Source: Pictodentalium vernedei (lineage: Eukaryota > Mollusca > Scaphopoda > Dentaliida > Dentaliidae). Taken from it: DNA of 64,000 bases. The notes beneath the pieces were generated by a model. It ran no database searches. It was not told the DNA's origin and saw nothing but the letters and a program-made list of their open reading frames with translations. A program made the position numbers and the translations under genes. The DNA lies in assembly GCA_031216915.1 (NCBI GenBank), contig CM062291.1, forward strand, positions 37,080,484 through 37,144,483. Reading direction: 5' to 3'. This document shows, one piece after another, positions 10,961 to 23,180 of this stretch; position 1 is the first letter of the stretch; every line of letters begins with the position of its first letter.

Positions 10961-12037
10961 GTCCTGGTACTCGCACTAACCCCTGGCAATCAAAATACAT
11001 AATAATAATATGATCCATTAATATAGAAAAAATAATTGAAATCAAAATATTTTGAAAAAATATTTTTTCAGAACAGCCCAAGTTTCTGAAAAGTAACGTT
11101 GAGCCCCAATGGATCCCAAGCCTAAGTGTGGACAAAAATTTTAAAAATATTTTAAACAATTTATTCAACACTTACGAACAATAATAATGTATCTAGTTAT
11201 GATTAAAATAACATCAAGATATTATTTTCCAAAAATCCCCCCCTCCCACAGAGGGCTGTTGTAAATGTAAACAATGAGTGTAAAAACACTAAAATAAGAC
11301 TCCAGGCACCCAGGCCCGAAATCAGTTACCAAAAATACACTATCTGATGCAAAACAGAGACTTCCAGGGAAGAAACTGCAGAACATCAGATGGTAGATGC
11401 AGAACACAACGCCTAACCACCCGTAGGTGAAGACGTAAACATGGGGAAAAGAACAGAATTCATTCTGTTATTCAGCTAAAACTCCCAAGAAAATTTAGTA
11501 ATAATAATTACAAAAACTATGCCAAAAGCATGGGAGAATAGCAAGGGGGGACTTAAAGGACAGGGAGAGAGGAAAACACTTAAAAAACAGTGTAACTAAA
11601 TAATCAGAATGACAACAAAATGGCTGCTGCCTCGAAAATAGGTAACTTAACATAATTTCATTAAAAAATTTTAAGTTACAGCCCTGATAATATTCTGTCA
11701 CACATTTTTTCCTCTCCTCCTTCTCTATCCTCCTTAGAATCACCATTTCACTAATATTTATGTGTCTGGCATCATTTAAACTGAGATTTACAAGCACAAA
11801 GATCAGTCAGATGTTAACTGATGAAGGGCCAAACTTAGAATAATTAATGGCGCCAATTTCGGAACGTCCTTGACACTGCGTATGCGCAGTGGAGGCTAAG
11901 TGTGGAGGGCCTTTCAGGACATGTTTTCTTTGGTTTTAGATGCAAATTTTGGGGATTGGGGGGCAAAATTTGTGTTTGGCCCTATATTTTAAGAGTTAGC
12001 ACCAGCTATGTCTGGGTCATTGGTACAGTATAAAAAT

Positions 12038-12099
12038 ATTAATGCTTCAATAATTTTATTTGCAAGTGTTGTCTGCTTTTTGTGTTAGATAAAGGGTTT
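12038..12099. mobile_element. piggyBac-type MITE, right half (split by DIRS-C)
   Basis: Continues the MITE begun at 4952: ttgcaagtgttgtctgctttttgtgttagataaagggttt corresponds to the right end of the complete MITE at 13092-13343. The final TTAA has mutated. Confidence 0.8.
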
Positions 12100-12599
12100 G
12101 CACTCTGTACCGCAGTGATATATGTACATGTGTATTTATCCACATATATACTCTCATAAGTATACTATATATATTTATATACAATACATTATTTTAATGC
12201 TTATTTAAATAATATGTCAACTTGTGAGTAGAATTCTTCAGGAGATCCGCAAAATGGATATAGGGATATGTACTGCGGCATAGTACCTACTGTACCAGGG
12301 TCAGGCTGTCAGCTGTAGTGGGGTGAAAAATTGAAGTGCCGGAGAGGCCCATCCTGAAGTACCTAAAAGCCAAGGGGGATGCCGGCCATGGGTTAATATG
12401 GCACTGTGTATGACCAGACCAGACTCTGACGGGATGATATTAAAATTGCTGACACTACTCATTAACCTATGTTGAAAAGAAAAATTAATGGTTCAGAATC
12501 TATCTTCTGCTATAATGCCAAACAAAATTTAATCTTCATTCCCTGATTACGTTATAAATTATACATTTTGTTCAAACAGGATGCTCCTGTTTTCAGTTT

Positions 12600-13820
12600 C
12601 CTCAAAGAGGAAATACATTAAAACAATCTGCAGACAAAAGTAAGAGTGAAATGTCAAAGCACAATATCAAAGTTTTGCTGTTTGTGACCTTGACCATGAT
12701 GATTTGATCTTGGATCAAGTCGCGACACATCTTCGAGTCATGAGCAATAGTTGTACCAAGTGTATGAATAAGATCTGTCAAGCATATATTGTACAACCCA
12801 GACAAAGAACGGTATTCAAGAATCCAAGTGTTAATGCTTGTGACCTTGATGATATGATAATGGGTTAAGGTCATGGCACAACGTTAGGTTATGGGTAACA
12901 ATTGGGTGAAGGATGAACAAGATCAGTAACATAGATTCCGTTATATAGACCAGACAAGGTCTGTATAACAATATCAAAGCTTAGCTTCTGTGACCTTGAC
13001 TTTGACAATATGACGTTGGATCAAAGTTGCGACACACCTTTGAGTCATGAGCAATAAGTGACAGTGAAATGTCAAAAGTTTTTCTGTCAACTTAACCCTT
13101 TACCCAACGTAACGGCCAAAACCGGCCAGCGCTATTCTCAAAAATCGCCAATTAATTTTCACTATTTTTTTCATTTTTTGTCTCAAAAACATAGGTTATG
13201 ACTCCTCGTTGGAACGAGCTCGTCGAGCTCGTTCCAACGAGGGGTCATAACCTATGTTTTTGAGACAAAAAATGAAAAAAATTAGTTATTCAAGAATTTT
13301 TTTTGCAAGTGTCGTCTGCTTTTCACGTTAGGTAAAGGGTTAACATAGAGCCTGTAACCTTGACCTTGAGAGGAACATACCCTATTATAATTTACAATAC
13401 ACTGTCTTTTGATAATACATATAGTTATAAAGTTTGTCAAAAAATATTCAGTGGTTAAGACGTTATGACAAGATTAAATTATACTGACTAGGCAAGGGCT
13501 GTATAACAATATCAAAGTTTTGCTGTTTGTGACCTTGACCTTGATGATATGACCTTGGAACAAAGTCTTGACACGCCTTTGAGTCATGAGCAATAATTGT
13601 ACCAAGTATGAATAAGATCTGTCAATCACCAAATTATATTGACTCTTGACCTGGAGGGGCACATACCATATTATAATTCATGACACAATGTCTTTTGATA
13701 ATACATATTGTTACAAAGAAAAAATATTTAGTGGTGAAGAAGTTATGGACCGGAAAAGCTGTCTTGTATGTGAGAAAACACATATCCACATGGGATAAAG
13801 CTCCCCCCCCCCCTCCCAAG
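12600..13820. repeat. Diverged tandem repeat containing 'gaccttgacc' units
   Basis: Units of about 230-320 bases recur near 12650, 12970 and 13500, sharing caatatcaaagttttgct, gtgaccttgacc and gagtcatgagcaata. It is interrupted by the MITE at 13092. Short minus frames here come from the repeat and are not genes. The left edge is uncertain. Confidence 0.7.
13092..13343. mobile_element. piggyBac-type palindromic MITE, subfamily 1
   Basis: 252 bp from TTAA to TTAA: TTAACCCTTTACCCAAC at the left and gtaaagggttaa at the right. Long inner arms (tgtctcaaaaacataggttatgac...) form a hairpin centred near gagctcgtcgagctc. Inserted into the tandem repeat around it. Confidence 0.9.
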
Positions 13821-13831
13821 CAAAGCAGCAC

Positions 13832-15180
13832 CTAAGAAAGATTCCATCTTGGGGTAAGCTGCAAAATCCTAGGCCTTTTCAAAGAAAAGTGCCGAATAAG
13901 CTTGGAGAGGTATGGATTAGTGCCGATAAGACACTTTCCCACATACGAAAAGGTCTCCAAAAGCATGGACCTGTACCCTTTGATTGTAACAGGATGGAGA
14001 CCCCGAGAATCAAACAGATATACCAGAAACTCCGCAATCTGTGTTATCAAAGGATTGGCATAATCAACAGAGTGATCAGCACACCATCGACAGAAGACCT
14101 TCCACTTAGCCGCACAGGCTAAACCAGTGGAGTGCCGCCTTGAAGAAGAGATGCACTCCACTGCTCGTCTCGAAAAACCTCTACAGAGCCGACAGGACCT
14201 GACAAAAGATATGCGAGATGGCACAATTAAGTTGGGTCGAGGTGAAACCTCCTCGGGTGACCTTGGAAAAGAAGGTCGCTACATAGAGGGAGATGTGCTG
14301 GAACCACCGCCAATAGAGAGTGGAGCTGATTGATCCACACCCGTTGAGGCGACAGGGAAGAAATCAGAAAGATTTGACAACTGCAGGTTTGAATCTTGGC
14401 TAGAACCGAAAGCCAAAGGATCTGGACACGGGGACACGAAAGTGTCCACCTGATGGTTCCCACTGGTCGCAAAAAGATCGATGTGGAGGCGACCCCAGAG
14501 ATCGCAAAGTGACTGGAACACTGCCCTGTGAAGCATCCACTCGGAGAAGGACCTGAAGATTCGAAAGGTGGGGGATCTGCTGCCGCAATCTCGGAAGAAC
14601 AGCAAGAAGCTCCTTCTGGATGATGTGAAGAGCTGCTTGATCCTGGTCCCATACCCCGTGAAGGGAAAGACCCAGAGGATTCAACATCGCACCCCATCCA
14701 AGATCGGTGGCATCTGCCATCAGAACACAATTGGACATGGGCAAGTCCAACTGAACTCCCTGCATAATCCACTGAACATACATCCAGGGGAGAAGGTGAC
14801 GATGAAGAGAGTCTGGTAACTGAAGCATCAGATCCAGAGGATCGACATTTGGACCCAACAACTGAGCAGAAAGTGTTGGTGAGGTCTGACATGCAGCCGA
14901 CCTAGAGGAATGAGATCCGTCACCGAACCGGAGAGACCATGCAGCCAGAGAATACTCCGAGCTGTCTCGGACGTGGACTGGGACAGAGTCAGGGCGAAAG
15001 CTGAGAGAATCACAGCACTCGCCCAGGGAACAGCCACCGTATTCAGCAGAATACGGAAGTCCATCCCCAGATGACAAAACGACTGAGAAGGGACCAGGTC
15101 CGACTTCTTCTCATTAACTCTGAACCCTATCAACGTGAGCAGGCTCAACAATGTGTCGACATCTGACCCCAGAAGAGCAG
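13832..15180 (-). pseudogene. DIRS-like fragment of a second lineage (RT end, RNase H, recombinase start)
   Basis: Minus frames in three phases read in order. RT C-terminal part: DVDTLLSLLTLIGFRVNEKK, then LVPSQSFCHLGMDF. RNase H: LMADATDLGWGAMLNPLG, then QKELLAVLPRLRQ. A DLFATSGNHQVDTFVSPCPD segment follows, then a recombinase N-terminal core-binding region (AAKWKVFCRWCADHSVD, then LHPVTIKGYRSM). The order RT-RNase H-MT-like-recombinase is that of DIRS elements. Sequence similarity to copies 1 and 2 is visible only at protein level, so this is a separate lineage. The RT catalytic part and the recombinase catalytic domain are absent, and frameshifts occur. It ends abruptly at about 13831 beside a C-run. 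Confidence 0.8.
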
Positions 15181-15344
15181 CATTGTGTTGGAAAAGTCAC
15201 TCTCGACGGGGTGGGGTGCCTCCAGAAGAATATTTGCAGCCCCAACCGAACAACATCTAACACCCAAGGACCGGCACTGGTACCGGAAACCGTGGATCTG
15301 TACTAGAAGAAGAGCGTCCCCTAGTGGGTGTGCGCCGGCAGCGC

Positions 15345-15540
15345 TCGACCCAGTTTTGGCTTATTTTTTCTTGGTGCTTTTGCACCACTTTTCTTTCCCA
15401 ATCGCTTGGAAAGGATCAAAACAGAGAGTATATTTTCCAGGTTAGGGACCTCCACTGTAGTGCAAGCTTGTAGTAAACAATTGTAGGGTAGGTTGATAAG
15501 AAATGACTTCAACCATGACTACATGTGCTTTTTCTTTGTT
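15345..15540 (-). repeat. Element segment shared with the right end of the window
   Basis: On the minus strand, from acaattgtttac through cttgcactacagtgga to aagccaaaactgggtcgag, this matches the plus strand at 63830-64000. It lies next to the DIRS-like fragment at 13832-15180. It may be a terminal or 5' part of the same family, or a neighbouring repeat. Confidence 0.6.
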
Positions 15541-15588
15541 TGTTATTGTATTAGTGCGTGAAGATATTTATTGTTCAAAGGTGTTCAC

Positions 15589-15828
15589 CTAACCCTTTAC
15601 CTAACATGAAAAGCAGACAAACTTGCAAACAAAATTCTTGAATAACCATTTTTTTTCTCAAAAACATAGGTTATGACTCCTCTTTGGAACAAGCTCGATG
15701 AGCTCGTTCCAAAGAACGGACATAACCTATGTTTTTGAGACAAAAAATGAAAAAAATAATAAAAATTAATTGACGACTTTTGTGAATAGCGCTGGCTGGT
15801 TTTGCCGGTACATTGGGTAAAGGGTTAA
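15589..15828. mobile_element. piggyBac-type palindromic MITE, subfamily 1 (inverted)
   Basis: 240 bp: CTAACCCTTTACC (first TTAA base mutated) to gtaaagggTTAA. Inner palindrome cataggttatgac.../...cataacctatg is the same as at 13092, in the opposite orientation. Confidence 0.85.
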
Positions 15829-16519
15829 TCTAACATAAACTGAAATATGTCAATTTTTGCCCTCAAAACAGGGATTATGACCCTTATTGGGCCATAACCC
15901 CTATTTTGGGGAAGAAAATGGAAATTTTGTAGTTAGGGAAAGATTAAACAAAAATGATAAAAAATCATATGAGCCCCACCCATTTACCATTATATAATCC
16001 TTTCCTTTACTTTTATCTAATTGTGGCATTCTGTCATCATGGCATGTTGTCGCTACGCCAAAATGACCTGCGGGATAGTGTCATGCTTCATAATGTTGTG
16101 TAGCAAAATGTCAGGTCACCAGTTAATACAGCATATGCTGTAGGGCCCTGCAAAGACCTGCTGATATTGATATTGACAAATATTTTCAAATCTTTGGTCA
16201 TGTGCTCATTTTCACAATCATTGTGACTCTGGGTAAACTTTCCGTTGTCATGGGTCATCAGAAGAATGTGGAAAAGCCAGAAGCAATTTTAGTCATCCGA
16301 AATTTATTTTCGAAAACATTCTCAAAATACTCAAGCAATGGTCTACTGCTAAAATTGTATTTGTCATAATGCACCATATGCTGGTCTTATTCAAAGTAAC
16401 ATAGTTCTGCGTAAGCTCTCAGTCTAAACACGCTCATGTGTAACTACACTATGATGATTACATGAAGCTTCTGAGATTTGCAATTCTATGAATAGTGAAT
16501 GAGCTAATATTGCGTAACT

Positions 16520-16765
16520 TTAACCCTTTACCCAACGCTGACGATATCAAAATTTATTATTCTGAATATCATTTTTTCAAATTTTTCAAAAAATTTCAAC
16601 AAAACCATATCATGTGACCCCTCGTTGGAATGAGCTCATTGAGCTCGTTCCAACGAGGGGTCACATGATATGGTTTTGTTGAAATTTTTTGAAAAATATT
16701 TTTTCAACTACTGAATTTGCATATTACGCGGGCGGATGCGGCCAATTCGTTGGGTAAAGGGTTAA
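16520..16765. mobile_element. piggyBac-type palindromic MITE, subfamily 2
   Basis: 246 bp TTAA...TTAA with the inner palindrome aaaccatatcatgtgacccc around gagctcattgagctc. The right arm then reads tgaaaaatattttttcaac: an unoccupied version of the site where DIRS elements sit in relatives at 24119 and 45341. Confidence 0.9.
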
Positions 16766-16952
16766 AGATATGTCAACTGTAACTCAATATCATAAGACAT
16801 TTATAAGATGGTTTTTCAGAGGCACCCTCCTGTGGACTCACTACAATGGCGGCTTTTTTGCAGACACCTCTTCAGAGCTTTCGCATTGTTGGGCTTGCAC
16901 AGTAACTTTGTGTGATAACACATAGGGCTTGGTTATGTATACATGTACTCAC

Positions 16953-17076
16953 CAAATCTTTGTAAAGTATCATAAACCAGCTGATTCATAGACATATCAA
17001 TTAAACCTCGTCCAAGACAGTAGTGTGGTAATAACAGAAATACCTGCTTCAAAATGTTGTTAATGGCTTTCAAACC
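16953..17076 (-). CDS. ABCA-subfamily transporter, exon D
   Basis: A 124-bp exon, acceptor ..attatag and donor gtgagt, encoding [20 protein letters not shown] and then [14 protein letters not shown]. The [14 protein letters not shown] motif is highly characteristic of the second transmembrane domain of ABCA1/2/4/7-type proteins, just after the large helix bundle. The exon starts in phase 0, matching the phase-0 end of exon C (23434-23584). It ends one base into a glycine codon completed by exon E. Confidence 0.93.
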
Positions 17077-17110
17077 CTATAATAGAAATAAGCAACAGAA
17101 TTTTTAGAAA

Positions 17111-17490
17111 ACACAATTAATTTATTTATTTATTTATTTGTGTTTAAGGTCACATATTTCTGCACACTGGCAAATCATGACCATGACAGTTTTACAGGGT
17201 GGAGGAAGCTGGAGTACCAAGAGAGAACCACTGAGCAACGGCGAGCAAATGTCAGCTCCCCAACATACCAACTCCACACAAGCAGGGTTAGCATTGGTTG
17301 AAGACAGGTGCACCATCGACATGCAGTACGCCTTAGTACACAATGTCACCGTGCTCCCATGTGGGCAATGGGGGTGGGTATCTTGCCCAAGGACACAACG
17401 CGGTTGCTGCAGGTGGGATTCGAACCGAGGACCCCTCGACTTGCAGCCTGCACCTCTACCTACTGAGCCACCGTGCTCCACACAATTAAT
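17111..17490 (-). mobile_element. tRNA-derived SINE with 11-bp target duplication
   Basis: The minus strand from 17479 starts gagcacggtggctcagtagg (box A-like tggctcagtagg) and has ggttcgaatcc, a perfect box B, near 17405-17420. It ends in an (aaat)n tail at 17122-17145. The flanks acacaattaat at 17111-17121 and 17480-17490 are direct repeats. The SINE itself is 17122-17479. Its 3' tail tgaccttaaacac resembles that at 63660, implying a shared LINE partner. Open frames here are by-products. Confidence 0.93.
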
Positions 17491-17629
17491 TATTGCCTTA
17501 GATAACAAAATGAGCCTACCTATTGGATAGCAGACTAAATGAATATTCGCACTGGACAACAATTAAATGAAAGTGTCAATGACACTGCAGCTCAACTTGA
17601 CAAACTTAAACTTGGTAAGTTATAAGTGA

Positions 17630-18419
17630 AATGGCAAAATTGAAGATCATTGGTACCAATGTTATTTGGTGAAATTTCAACATAACAGCATTGTGTGTGC
17701 ACAACGTCAAGAGTAATCCTTGAATTTATAAATGTAAACTGTAAGACTGGCTAAAGGAAGAATGTTGATACACAAATGCAGTAAGTTCAGAGGTTATTGT
17801 AAATGGCAACTTTTTTCACAGGAATGAATGCTAATCAATAGCTCTTATCTAAAGGTCTCGCCCAATGAGCACACCAAGTTAAAAAAATCCTGATAAATGT
17901 GGCCTGCAGGCCATGTCAAAGAGGAATGTTGATGCACAAATGCAATAAATTCAAAGACTGTTGCTAGCAGCAACAGTTTTTGATGGAAATGAAAAGAAAA
18001 TCGATAGCTCCTAGCTTTGTCATCCTGCATAAGCAAACAAAGTTTCAAAACAGCCTGATAATGAATGTGCCCTCTGAGGCATGCCAAAGGAAAATGTTAA
18101 TGCACAAATACACTAAGTTTGAATGTCATTGTTGCTTGTGGCAATGTTTTTTTTTCTCTTTTTTATGAAAATTCATAAATATACCCTGCAGAGAGTGCAA
18201 AAGGGATAAGTTGTTACACAAATGCAGTAAGTTCAAAGGCTGGTGAAAACGACAATAATTTTTTAAAGGAAATGAAAATAAATGCGACTTTTGAGGTCAA
18301 AGGAAAATGTGGACGTACGTACGTATGTGCATACGTGCATACGTACATACGTACGTACGCCGACGGACGAGAAGTGATGGCAATAGCTCAGCTTGACTTT
18401 GTCAAGTTGAGCTAATAAA
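17630..18419. mobile_element. Helitron-like element with tandem core and acgtac microsatellite
   Basis: Diverged tandem units of about 150-180 bases (cacaaatgcagtaagttca..., gatagctcctagct...) lead into a run of acgtacgtatgtgcatac, then gacggacgagaagtgatgg and a terminal hairpin agctcagcttgactttgtcaa. This layout resembles non-autonomous Helitron-like 'pearl' elements of bivalves (known from literature). The left edge is uncertain. Confidence 0.6.
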
Positions 18420-19202
18420 TGTGCCCTGTAGGGTGTGCCAAAGGAAATATTGAGGTCTGACTAAACTAAGTTCTAAGAACGTTGGCCGCGGCAACATTTT
18501 TTGACGGAAATTGCAGAAAATCAATATCTCCCATCTAGAGGTCTCCCCAAACAAGCATACCAGGTTTCAAAGCAATCCGGTGATAAATGTGCCCTGTAGG
18601 GTGTGCCAAAGGAAAATATTGAGGTCTGACTAAACTAATTTCTAAGAACGTTGGCCCTGGCAACATTTTTTGACGGAAATGGAAAAAAATCGATAGCTCC
18701 CATCTAAAGGTCACCCCAAACAAGAATACCAGGTTTCAAAGCAATCCAATCATAAATGTGCCCTGTAGGGTGTGCCAAAGGGAAATATTGTGGTCTGACT
18801 AAACAAAGTTCTAAGAACGTTGGCCGTGGCAACATTTTTTGACAGAAATTGACGAAAATCGATAGCTCCCATCTAGAGGTCACCCTAAACAAGCATACCA
18901 GGTTTCAAAGCAATCCAATCATAAATGTGCCCTGTAGGGTGTGTGAAAGGGAAAAATTGTGGTCTGACTAAACTAAGTTCTAAGAACGTTGGCCACGGCA
19001 ACACTTTTTGACGGAAATTGAAGAAAATTGACCCATCTAGAGGTCACCCCAAACAAGCAGACCAAGTTTCAAAGTGATCTGATCATAAATTCGACCTGTG
19101 AGGTGTGCCAAAGGAAATTGTGGACGTACGTACTAACATACTAATGTCGACGGATGAGAAGTGATGGCAATAGCTCAGCTTGACTTTGTCAAGTTGAGCT
19201 AA
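18420..19202. mobile_element. Second Helitron-like element, about 169-bp tandem core
   Basis: Four units of 167-170 bases (atgtgccctgtagggtgtgcc at about 18420, 18589, 18757 and 18927) followed by the same gacggatgagaagtgatggc end and hairpin as the neighbour at 17630-18419. It directly abuts that element, so one may have inserted beside or into the other. The short minus frames at 18535-18892 are repeat translations. Confidence 0.65.
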
Positions 19203-19319
19203 AAATATAATTAAGGCCTAAAAAAAATTAAAAATCTGTCTCTCAGGCCCTCCCACATGATCCTTTTAGCTGCCGCATACTCTCTTTTTATAACCAATGC
19301 AAATTAGAAACAATAATGA

Positions 19320-21010
19320 GGCTCTACAGAGCCTGTAATCACTCACCTGGAACTACATATAAAAATGTGATTTCCCATAGGCTTTCCATGGTAACTATGA
19401 GCTGCAATTGTGGCCATGTTTGCAACATTATATCAACATTACATGAAGATCATTGGTAGAAGGTGTACCAGTCCTCAATCATATGAAGTTTCAAAACATT
19501 TGACTTTGTAGTTCCAAAGGGGAAGATTTTTGCAAAATCCATCAATCAGAATCAGAGAATGTCTCTGGTGGCCATATTTTCCAACTAATGGGAACAAAAA
19601 AGAGGATCGTTTGTAAAGGGCCTCCTACAGACCATTCCTGCAAAATTTTGTTCATGTCAACTCAGTAGTTCCAGAGAAGATGAAAATATGATTTCCCATA
19701 GGGTTTTCTATAGTAACTATAAGCTGCAATTGTGGCCATGTTTGCAAAACGATCAGCATTAAATAAGGACCGTTGGTAGAGGGTGTCCCAGTCATCAACC
19801 ATACAAAGTTTCAAAACATTTGGCCATGTGGTTTCAGAGGAGAATATTTTTCAAAATCCACCAATCAGAATCAAAAAATGCTTCTAGAAAGCCATGTTTT
19901 TCGATGCACAGTAACAAAATGAGGAGCATTTGTAGAAGACCTTCTATAAACTGTCCCTGCCAGGTTTGGTTCACGTCGGCTCAGTAGTTCCAGAGAAGAT
20001 GAAAATGTGATTTCCCATAGGGTTTTTATAGTAACTATAAGCTGCAATTGCTGCCATGTTTACAACCCGATCAACATTAAATGATGATCATTGGTAGAGG
20101 GGGTCCCAGTCATCATTTATGTGAAATATAAAAACATTTGGCCTGGCAGTTTCAGAGGAAAAGATTTTTGAAAATCCACCAACCAGAATCAAAGAATGCC
20201 TCTGGCGGCCATGTTTTTCAACCCACGGGAACAATATGAGGATCTTTTGTAGAGGACCTCCCATAGACCATTCCTGCCAAGTTTGGTTCACGTCGGCTCA
20301 GTAGTTCCAGAGAAGAAGATGAAAATGTGATTTCCCATAGGGTTTCTATAATAACTATAAGCCGCAATTGCAGCCATGTTTGCAACCCGATCAACATTAA
20401 ATGAGGATCTTTGGTAGAGGAGGTCCCAGTCATCAACCATGCAAAGTTTCAAAACATTTGACCCTGTGGTTTCAGAGAAGATTTTTCAAAATCCACCAAT
20501 CAGAATCAAAGAATGCCTCTGGCGACCATGTTTTCAAACCCATGGGAATAAAATGAGGATCATTTGTAGATGACCTCCCGTAGACTATCCCTGCCAGGTT
20601 TGGTTCATGTCAGCTCAGTAGTTCCAGAGAAGAAGATGAAAATGTGATTTCTCATAGGGTTTCTATAGTAACTGTAAGCCGCAATTGTGGCCATGTTTGT
20701 AACCTGATCAACATTAAATGAGAGACATTGGTAGAGGGGATCCCAGTCATCATTTATGTGAAGTTTCAAAACATTTGCCCTGGCAGTTTCAGAGGAGAAG
20801 ATTTTTTAAAATCCACCAACCAGAATCAAAGAATGCCTCTGGAAGCCATGTTTTTCATCCGAAGGGAACGAAATGAGGATTGTTTATAGAGGACCTCCCA
20901 TAGACCATTCCTGCTAAGTTTGGTTCACACCGGCTCAGCGGTTACATAGAAGATGAAAATGTGAAAAGTTTACGGATGCCGGACAACAGACGATGGATGC
21001 TAAGTGATAT
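19320..21010. repeat. Tandem repeat of about 318 bp, five units, Helitron-like end
   Basis: atgtgatttcccatagg recurs at about 19365, 19687, 20005, 20327 and 20645. Each unit includes gccatgtttgcaa and agtagttccagagaag. It ends with ggacaacagacgatggatgc, the same kind of cgg-rich end seen in the Helitron-like elements. Short open frames inside are repeat by-products. Confidence 0.75.
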
Positions 21011-21209
21011 GAAAAGCTCACATGGCCTTCACAAAAAATGGTCTGAGAAACAGAAGATCTACTTTGTGGGGCCTTATCAAATTAAATACATAAAAATCAT
21101 TATCGGATGCACTTCAACAGAAAAAAATTCCCATTTAAATCTAATACATAAATATTAGTTGAACTGTTGCAAACGATTATCATTATGTTGTCTTTTCTGC
21201 GTAGATTTT

Positions 21210-21610
21210 GAGAATTCTCCGGTGGGCAGATTCACGCAAACATTCCGCAGTTGGTGCCATATTTACAACACAAATAACCAAATTTTCTGTCTCGGTAAGT
21301 CTGGGTTCATTTAAAATACGGAATAACCCGATCCCAAAGGATGTCCGAAGCGAAACTCAGAAATTTATTATGTTTGTTTACATGGCTGTTGCTGAGAAAT
21401 GCCACATAAATGCATTAACGCTGGTGAACTGCCAACATATTACACATAACATTCATTTCATTAATGCAAACTGTACGATGGCCCCCAATGCATGTTGGAA
21501 CCCAGTCTCTTCGAGTAGTCATTGACACTAGACAGGAAATATCTTGGTAAGGCTGTGTAGCAAGCATTAACTGGTAGAGTGCTAAATTATTTTCGACACC
21601 AAAAATTGTT
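21210..21610. other. Intronic sequence, one weak open frame
   Basis: A 105-codon plus-strand frame (21208-21525) has no recognisable domain, splice context or repeat origin. I record it as unlikely to be a gene. Confidence 0.25.
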
Positions 21611-21611
21611 A

Positions 21612-21690
21612 ACATGTCCTTGCCTTGTTACAAGTTACAGGAGAGTGCCTATGGGCACTCTCCTATAAATTGTAACAAGGCAAATCTTAA
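21612..21690. repeat. Inverted repeat (gagagtgcc/ggcactctc)
   Basis: tgccttgttac...ggagagtgcc and its complement face each other around a short centre. Probably the ends of a small MITE. Confidence 0.75.
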
Positions 21691-21830
21691 CAGACTAAAT
21701 AATATCACTTCGAAGATAATATGAAGCACAGCCACTGAATTTGAAGCCTTAAGTTGCAGCACCTGCACTTCAGAATAAAGCCCAAATATGGGCTTCCTGC
21801 ACTCTACCAGTTAACAGGAACTGGAAATTG

Positions 21831-22081
21831 TTAACCCTTTACCCAACGTAACGGCCAAAACCGGCCAGCGCTATTCTCAAAAATCGCCAATTAATTTTGA
21901 TTGTTTTTTCACTTTTTGTCTCGAGAACATAGGTTATGACCCCTCGTTGGAACGAGCTCGTCAAGCTCGTTCCAACGAGGGTTCATAACCTATGTTTTTG
22001 AGACAAAAAATGAAAAAAGTTAGTTATTCGAGAATTTTTTTTGCAGGTGTCGTCTGCTTTTCAGGTTAGGTAAAGGGTTAA
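21831..22081. mobile_element. piggyBac-type palindromic MITE, subfamily 1
   Basis: 251 bp, TTAACCCTTTACCCAAC to gtaaagggTTAA; very close to the copy at 13092-13343, with a hairpin around gagctcgtcaagctc. Confidence 0.92.
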
Positions 22082-22619
22082 GTAGTCAGTGGTTGATGAT
22101 TATTAAGACATTCTATAGATATTTTGCACAGACTGTCAAATTCAAATTGAATATTCTGATCGAATCAAACATCATTTTGAATACTGAATATTTGCAGGGG
22201 CCAAGCAGTGATGCATCATAGCATTTGTATTCACATAGTCAGAAAAAATTTAATGCTATGATGTTAATTCACACTGAGAGCCGAAAAAACATCAAAATTA
22301 TATTTCACTGGAAAAAGTTGAAATTAACCACTTGAGGGGCTGGAGATGTTTATCCATTTATGCTATGCTTTAAAAGTCTACATCTTGTAGCACTGCTGTC
22401 ATTTCTAGGCAAGTCAGAGACTATAGGTTTTTTACTGAACACGTTCTTTTGCAGTGAAAGTAATGAAAGTCGGAATTAATTCTTTAAGGGTTAAGTGACA
22501 TTTTAGTACTCAAAATCCAGACATCTCCGCCTTGCTGTGAGGCCGACTCAGCATTATCCCTGCTTCATTTAACCCTTAAAGTCCTATTTCCATCTTTTAC
22601 AACCTCAGAACAGGTGCCC
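22082..22619. other. Intronic sequence, no feature
   Basis: AT-rich sequence. Around 22320-22600 are fragments gttaattc/cttaagggttaa that resemble 31820-31910, so part of it is an old shared repeat. Confidence 0.3.
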
Positions 22620-22866
22620 TTAACCCTTTTCCAACGAATCGCCTGCATCTGCCCGAGTAATATGCAAATTCAGCAGCTGAAAAAATATTATTTTTTGAAA
22701 AATTTCAACAAAACCATATCATGTGACCCCTCTTTGGAACGAGCTCGTCAATCTCGTTTCAAAGAGGGGTCACATGATATGGTTTTGTTGAAATTTTCTT
22801 TAAAATTTAAAAAATGATATTTAAAATAATAAATTTTGAAATCATCTGTGTTGGGTAAAGAGTTAA
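22620..22866. mobile_element. piggyBac-type palindromic MITE, subfamily 2 (inverted)
   Basis: 247 bp between TTAA sites: ttaacccttttccaacg on the left and gttgggtaaagagttaa on the right. It carries the unoccupied form ctgaaaaaatattattttttg of the DIRS target. Confidence 0.9.
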
Positions 22867-22904
22867 CATGCTATCAAGAGGAGGTCCAGTTGACAATAGA
22901 CAAA

Positions 22905-23035
22905 TTACCTAGGCAGTGGCATCTAGTCAAGCCTTGGCTGCCTATTACCTTGGCTGCCTTAATAGGCAGCCAAGACTTGACTAGAAGTCACTGCTAAGCC
23001 ACTGTACAGGCAGTGGTCAGGTTACAATTCAGGAC
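22905..23035. repeat. Palindrome (tggctgcctatt/aataggcagcca)
   Basis: Arms ggcagtgg..tctagtcaag..ttggctgcctatta face their complements, with a short centre near 22960. It is probably a small hairpin MITE. Confidence 0.75.
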
Positions 23036-23180
23036 AATTGTTCAGTCCCTAAAGCGTTAATTCTGAAATTCATCTAGTTCTGTACATTGTAAATGTTCGT
23101 TCTTATGACATAAACCTTTCTAAAAGTTTTATTTCTTAGGCGACTATAAGATAAAATTACATGTACATTGACAATTTGCA

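Larger units (their letters stand above)
5127..12037 (-). mobile_element. DIRS-C: old, decayed DIRS retrotransposon
   Basis: Starts gttaaaaaatttatagtaat and ends cagtataaaaat, the same ends as the young copies. Left ITR lies at about 5157-5330 and right ITR at about 11840-12037; an ICR is at 5429-5516. Coding direction is minus. Recognisable pieces, right to left, are Gag (10960-8030), RNase H (8014-7777), the methyltransferase-like region (7594-7367) and recombinase (7192-5880, heavily mutated). The reverse-transcriptase core is missing: RNase H joins Gag directly near 8030. Many stops and frameshifts make it inactive. It sits inside a piggyBac-type MITE with no target duplication. Confidence 0.9.

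Noticed and set aside
17134..17562. Open frames of 142 (minus) and 130 (plus) codons
   Set aside because: Both fall in the tRNA-derived SINE with target duplication and polymerase III boxes.
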